A stretch of DNA of 7,774 nt, from NCBI GenBank assembly GCA_030690855.1, contig JAUYFR010000040.1:1-7774 (forward strand), given 5' to 3'. Both the position numbers and the translations under genes were made by a program. The stretch's first letter is position 1. Each line of letters opens with the position of its first letter. This stretch comes from Gallionellaceae bacterium (GTDB lineage: Bacteria; Pseudomonadota; Gammaproteobacteria; Burkholderiales; Gallionellaceae). Positions 6,733 through 7,774 of the stretch are shown one piece after another. The notes under the pieces were generated by a model. The model made no database searches. It was not told the origin of the DNA and worked only from the letters and a program-made list of their open reading frames with translations.

Positions 6733-7774
6733 CAATACGCCTGCAAATCTGCACCTTCTAAATTAAGAGAGTGCCTCCAGAACTGATCATCACGATCGAA
6801 CAAACGATAGGTACCACGAGGCCCCCAACTACCCGCAGGATAGGTATTGATGAAGTCACGCTCCATCGCCCATACCTTGAGAATAGGATCAACCACACGC
6901 CATGCCGCCTCGACCTCATCTATGCGCAGGAACAATGAAGGATCTCCCTGCATTACATCAAGCAACAAGCCCGCATAGGCATCAAAGTCCTCATCGGTTT
7001 CTTTACGATAGGTTGCATCCAAACTAATCGAGCGCGTGTGTAAATCTAGCCCCGGCACTTTCACTTGCATTTCTAGCTTCATACAATCGTGCGGTTGAAT
7101 GCCGAGCATGATCCAGTTTGGCTGCGGAGGGCCTTGACGGGTGCGTTTTAACAAATCTTGAGGTGGCGTTTTAAAACGAATACAAATTGCTGAGCTGCCC
7201 TCTGCCATGCGCTTACCTGTACGCAAATAAAACGGCACGCCCGCCCAACGCCAATTATCGATAAAGAGTTTTAATGCAGCGTAGGTTTCGGTGGTGCTAT
7301 CAGGTGCCACACCCTGCTCTTCTAAATACCCAGGCACTGCCACGCCGTTGATATTGCCACTGGCATACTGCGCACGAAACGCATGGGCGTGAACAGAGTT
7401 TTGAGTGATTGGGCGAATGGCTTTCAGCACTTTTACTTTTTCATCACGCAAATGTTCAGCTGCGATAGTCAAGGGTGGCTCCATCGCCACCAAGGCTAAC
7501 AACTGTAACAAGTGGCTCTGAATCATGTCACGCAGTGCACCCGCACCTTCGTAGTAACCGGCACGCCCACCCACGCCCAAGGTTTCCGACTGGGTAATTT
7601 GTACATGGTCAATGTAGTGGTGATTCCACAACGGCTCCAGCAACAAATTCGCAAAACGAAACACCATCACGTTTTGCACCGTACCTTTACCGAGGTAGTG
7701 GTCAATACGATAAATCTGCGGCTCATTTAAGTGTTTGTACAAACCACCTTGCAATGTTTGCGCACTCAACAAAT
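6732..7774 (-). CDS. zwf: Glucose-6-phosphate dehydrogenase, C-terminal part (5' end outside window)
   Basis: Oxidises glucose-6-phosphate to 6-phosphogluconolactone with reduction of NADP(+), the entry step of the oxidative pentose phosphate or Entner-Doudoroff route; cytosolic. The frame is open to the right edge; 347 codons are complete and about 150 N-terminal residues, including the Rossmann nucleotide-binding domain, are missing. The TTG at 7772 is internal. Counting from the codon at 7772, the substrate motif RIDHYLGKG is at 22-30, AGYYEGAGALRDMIQSH at 71-87 and FYLRTGKRM at 181-189. The Asp-to-His distance (D24 to H87, 63 residues) equals that of the catalytic D177/H240 pair in the Leuconostoc enzyme. 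The motif normally reads DHYLGKE; here the last position is Gly, encoded GGT. The end WAMERDFINTYPAGSWGP is typical of the family. The stop overlaps the glk ATG by one base. No pgl (lactonase) or gnd is seen downstream. Confidence 0.97.
   Translation of the reverse strand, partial: LLSAQTLQGGLYKHLNEPQIYRIDHYLGKGTVQNVMVFRFANLLLEPLWNHHYIDHVQITQSETLGVGGRAGYYEGAGALRDMIQSHLLQLLALVAMEPPLTIAAEHLRDEKVKVLKAIRPITQNSVHAHAFRAQYASGNINGVAVPGYLEEQGVAPDSTTETYAALKLFIDNWRWAGVPFYLRTGKRMAEGSSAICIRFKTPPQDLLKRTRQGPPQPNWIMLGIQPHDCMKLEMQVKVPGLDLHTRSISLDATYRKETDEDFDAYAGLLLDVMQGDPSLFLRIDEVEAAWRVVDPILKVWAMERDFINTYPAGSWGPRGTYRLFDRDDQFWRHSLNLEGADLQAY

Noticed and set aside
6733..6735. TTG as the glk start codon.
   Set aside because: The adjacent ATG gives the same protein less one residue, forms a standard TGATG coupling and has AGG at better spacing.

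Overview
The window carries central carbohydrate metabolism from what looks like a moderate-GC proteobacterium. I lean to a beta- or gammaproteobacterium; Gallionella/Nitrotoga-like nitrifiers or iron oxidizers and gamma methanotrophs are the kinds of organism that combine these genes. That placement is inferred from gene content and protein style, not from a marker gene. There is no rRNA, tRNA, transposase, CRISPR array, phage gene or long repeat.

Two gene blocks converge. The left block, on the + strand, holds the C-terminal 572 residues of a phosphoketolase (xfp, cut by the left edge), a 94-bp spacer with a long imperfect hairpin and a pyrimidine tract, a compact and divergent acetate kinase (ackA), and an unrecognised 86-residue protein 21 bp further on. 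The right block, on the - strand, reads from the right edge as zwf (glucose-6-phosphate dehydrogenase, N-terminus missing), glk (glucokinase, TGATG overlap with zwf) and glgP (glycogen phosphorylase, 56 bp after glk). It ends in a strong intrinsic terminator at 3138-3173, which lies inside the 3' end of the small + strand gene.

The genes form a coherent pathway. GlgP releases glucose-1-phosphate from glycogen and Glk phosphorylates free glucose. Zwf passes glucose-6-phosphate into the oxidative pentose phosphate pathway and makes NADPH. Xfp cleaves pentose or hexose phosphates to acetyl phosphate, and AckA turns that into acetate plus ATP. The locus therefore looks suited to mobilising stored glycogen for NADPH and substrate-level ATP.

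I found no clearly new system. The points most worth a second look are the compact AckA with altered motifs, the unusual ackA leader, the uncharacterised 86-residue protein, the G6PDH active-site signature with Gly in place of the usual acidic residue, and the terminator embedded in an opposing gene. All stretches over 300 bases are coding; the spacers are 94, 21, 46 and 56 bp.
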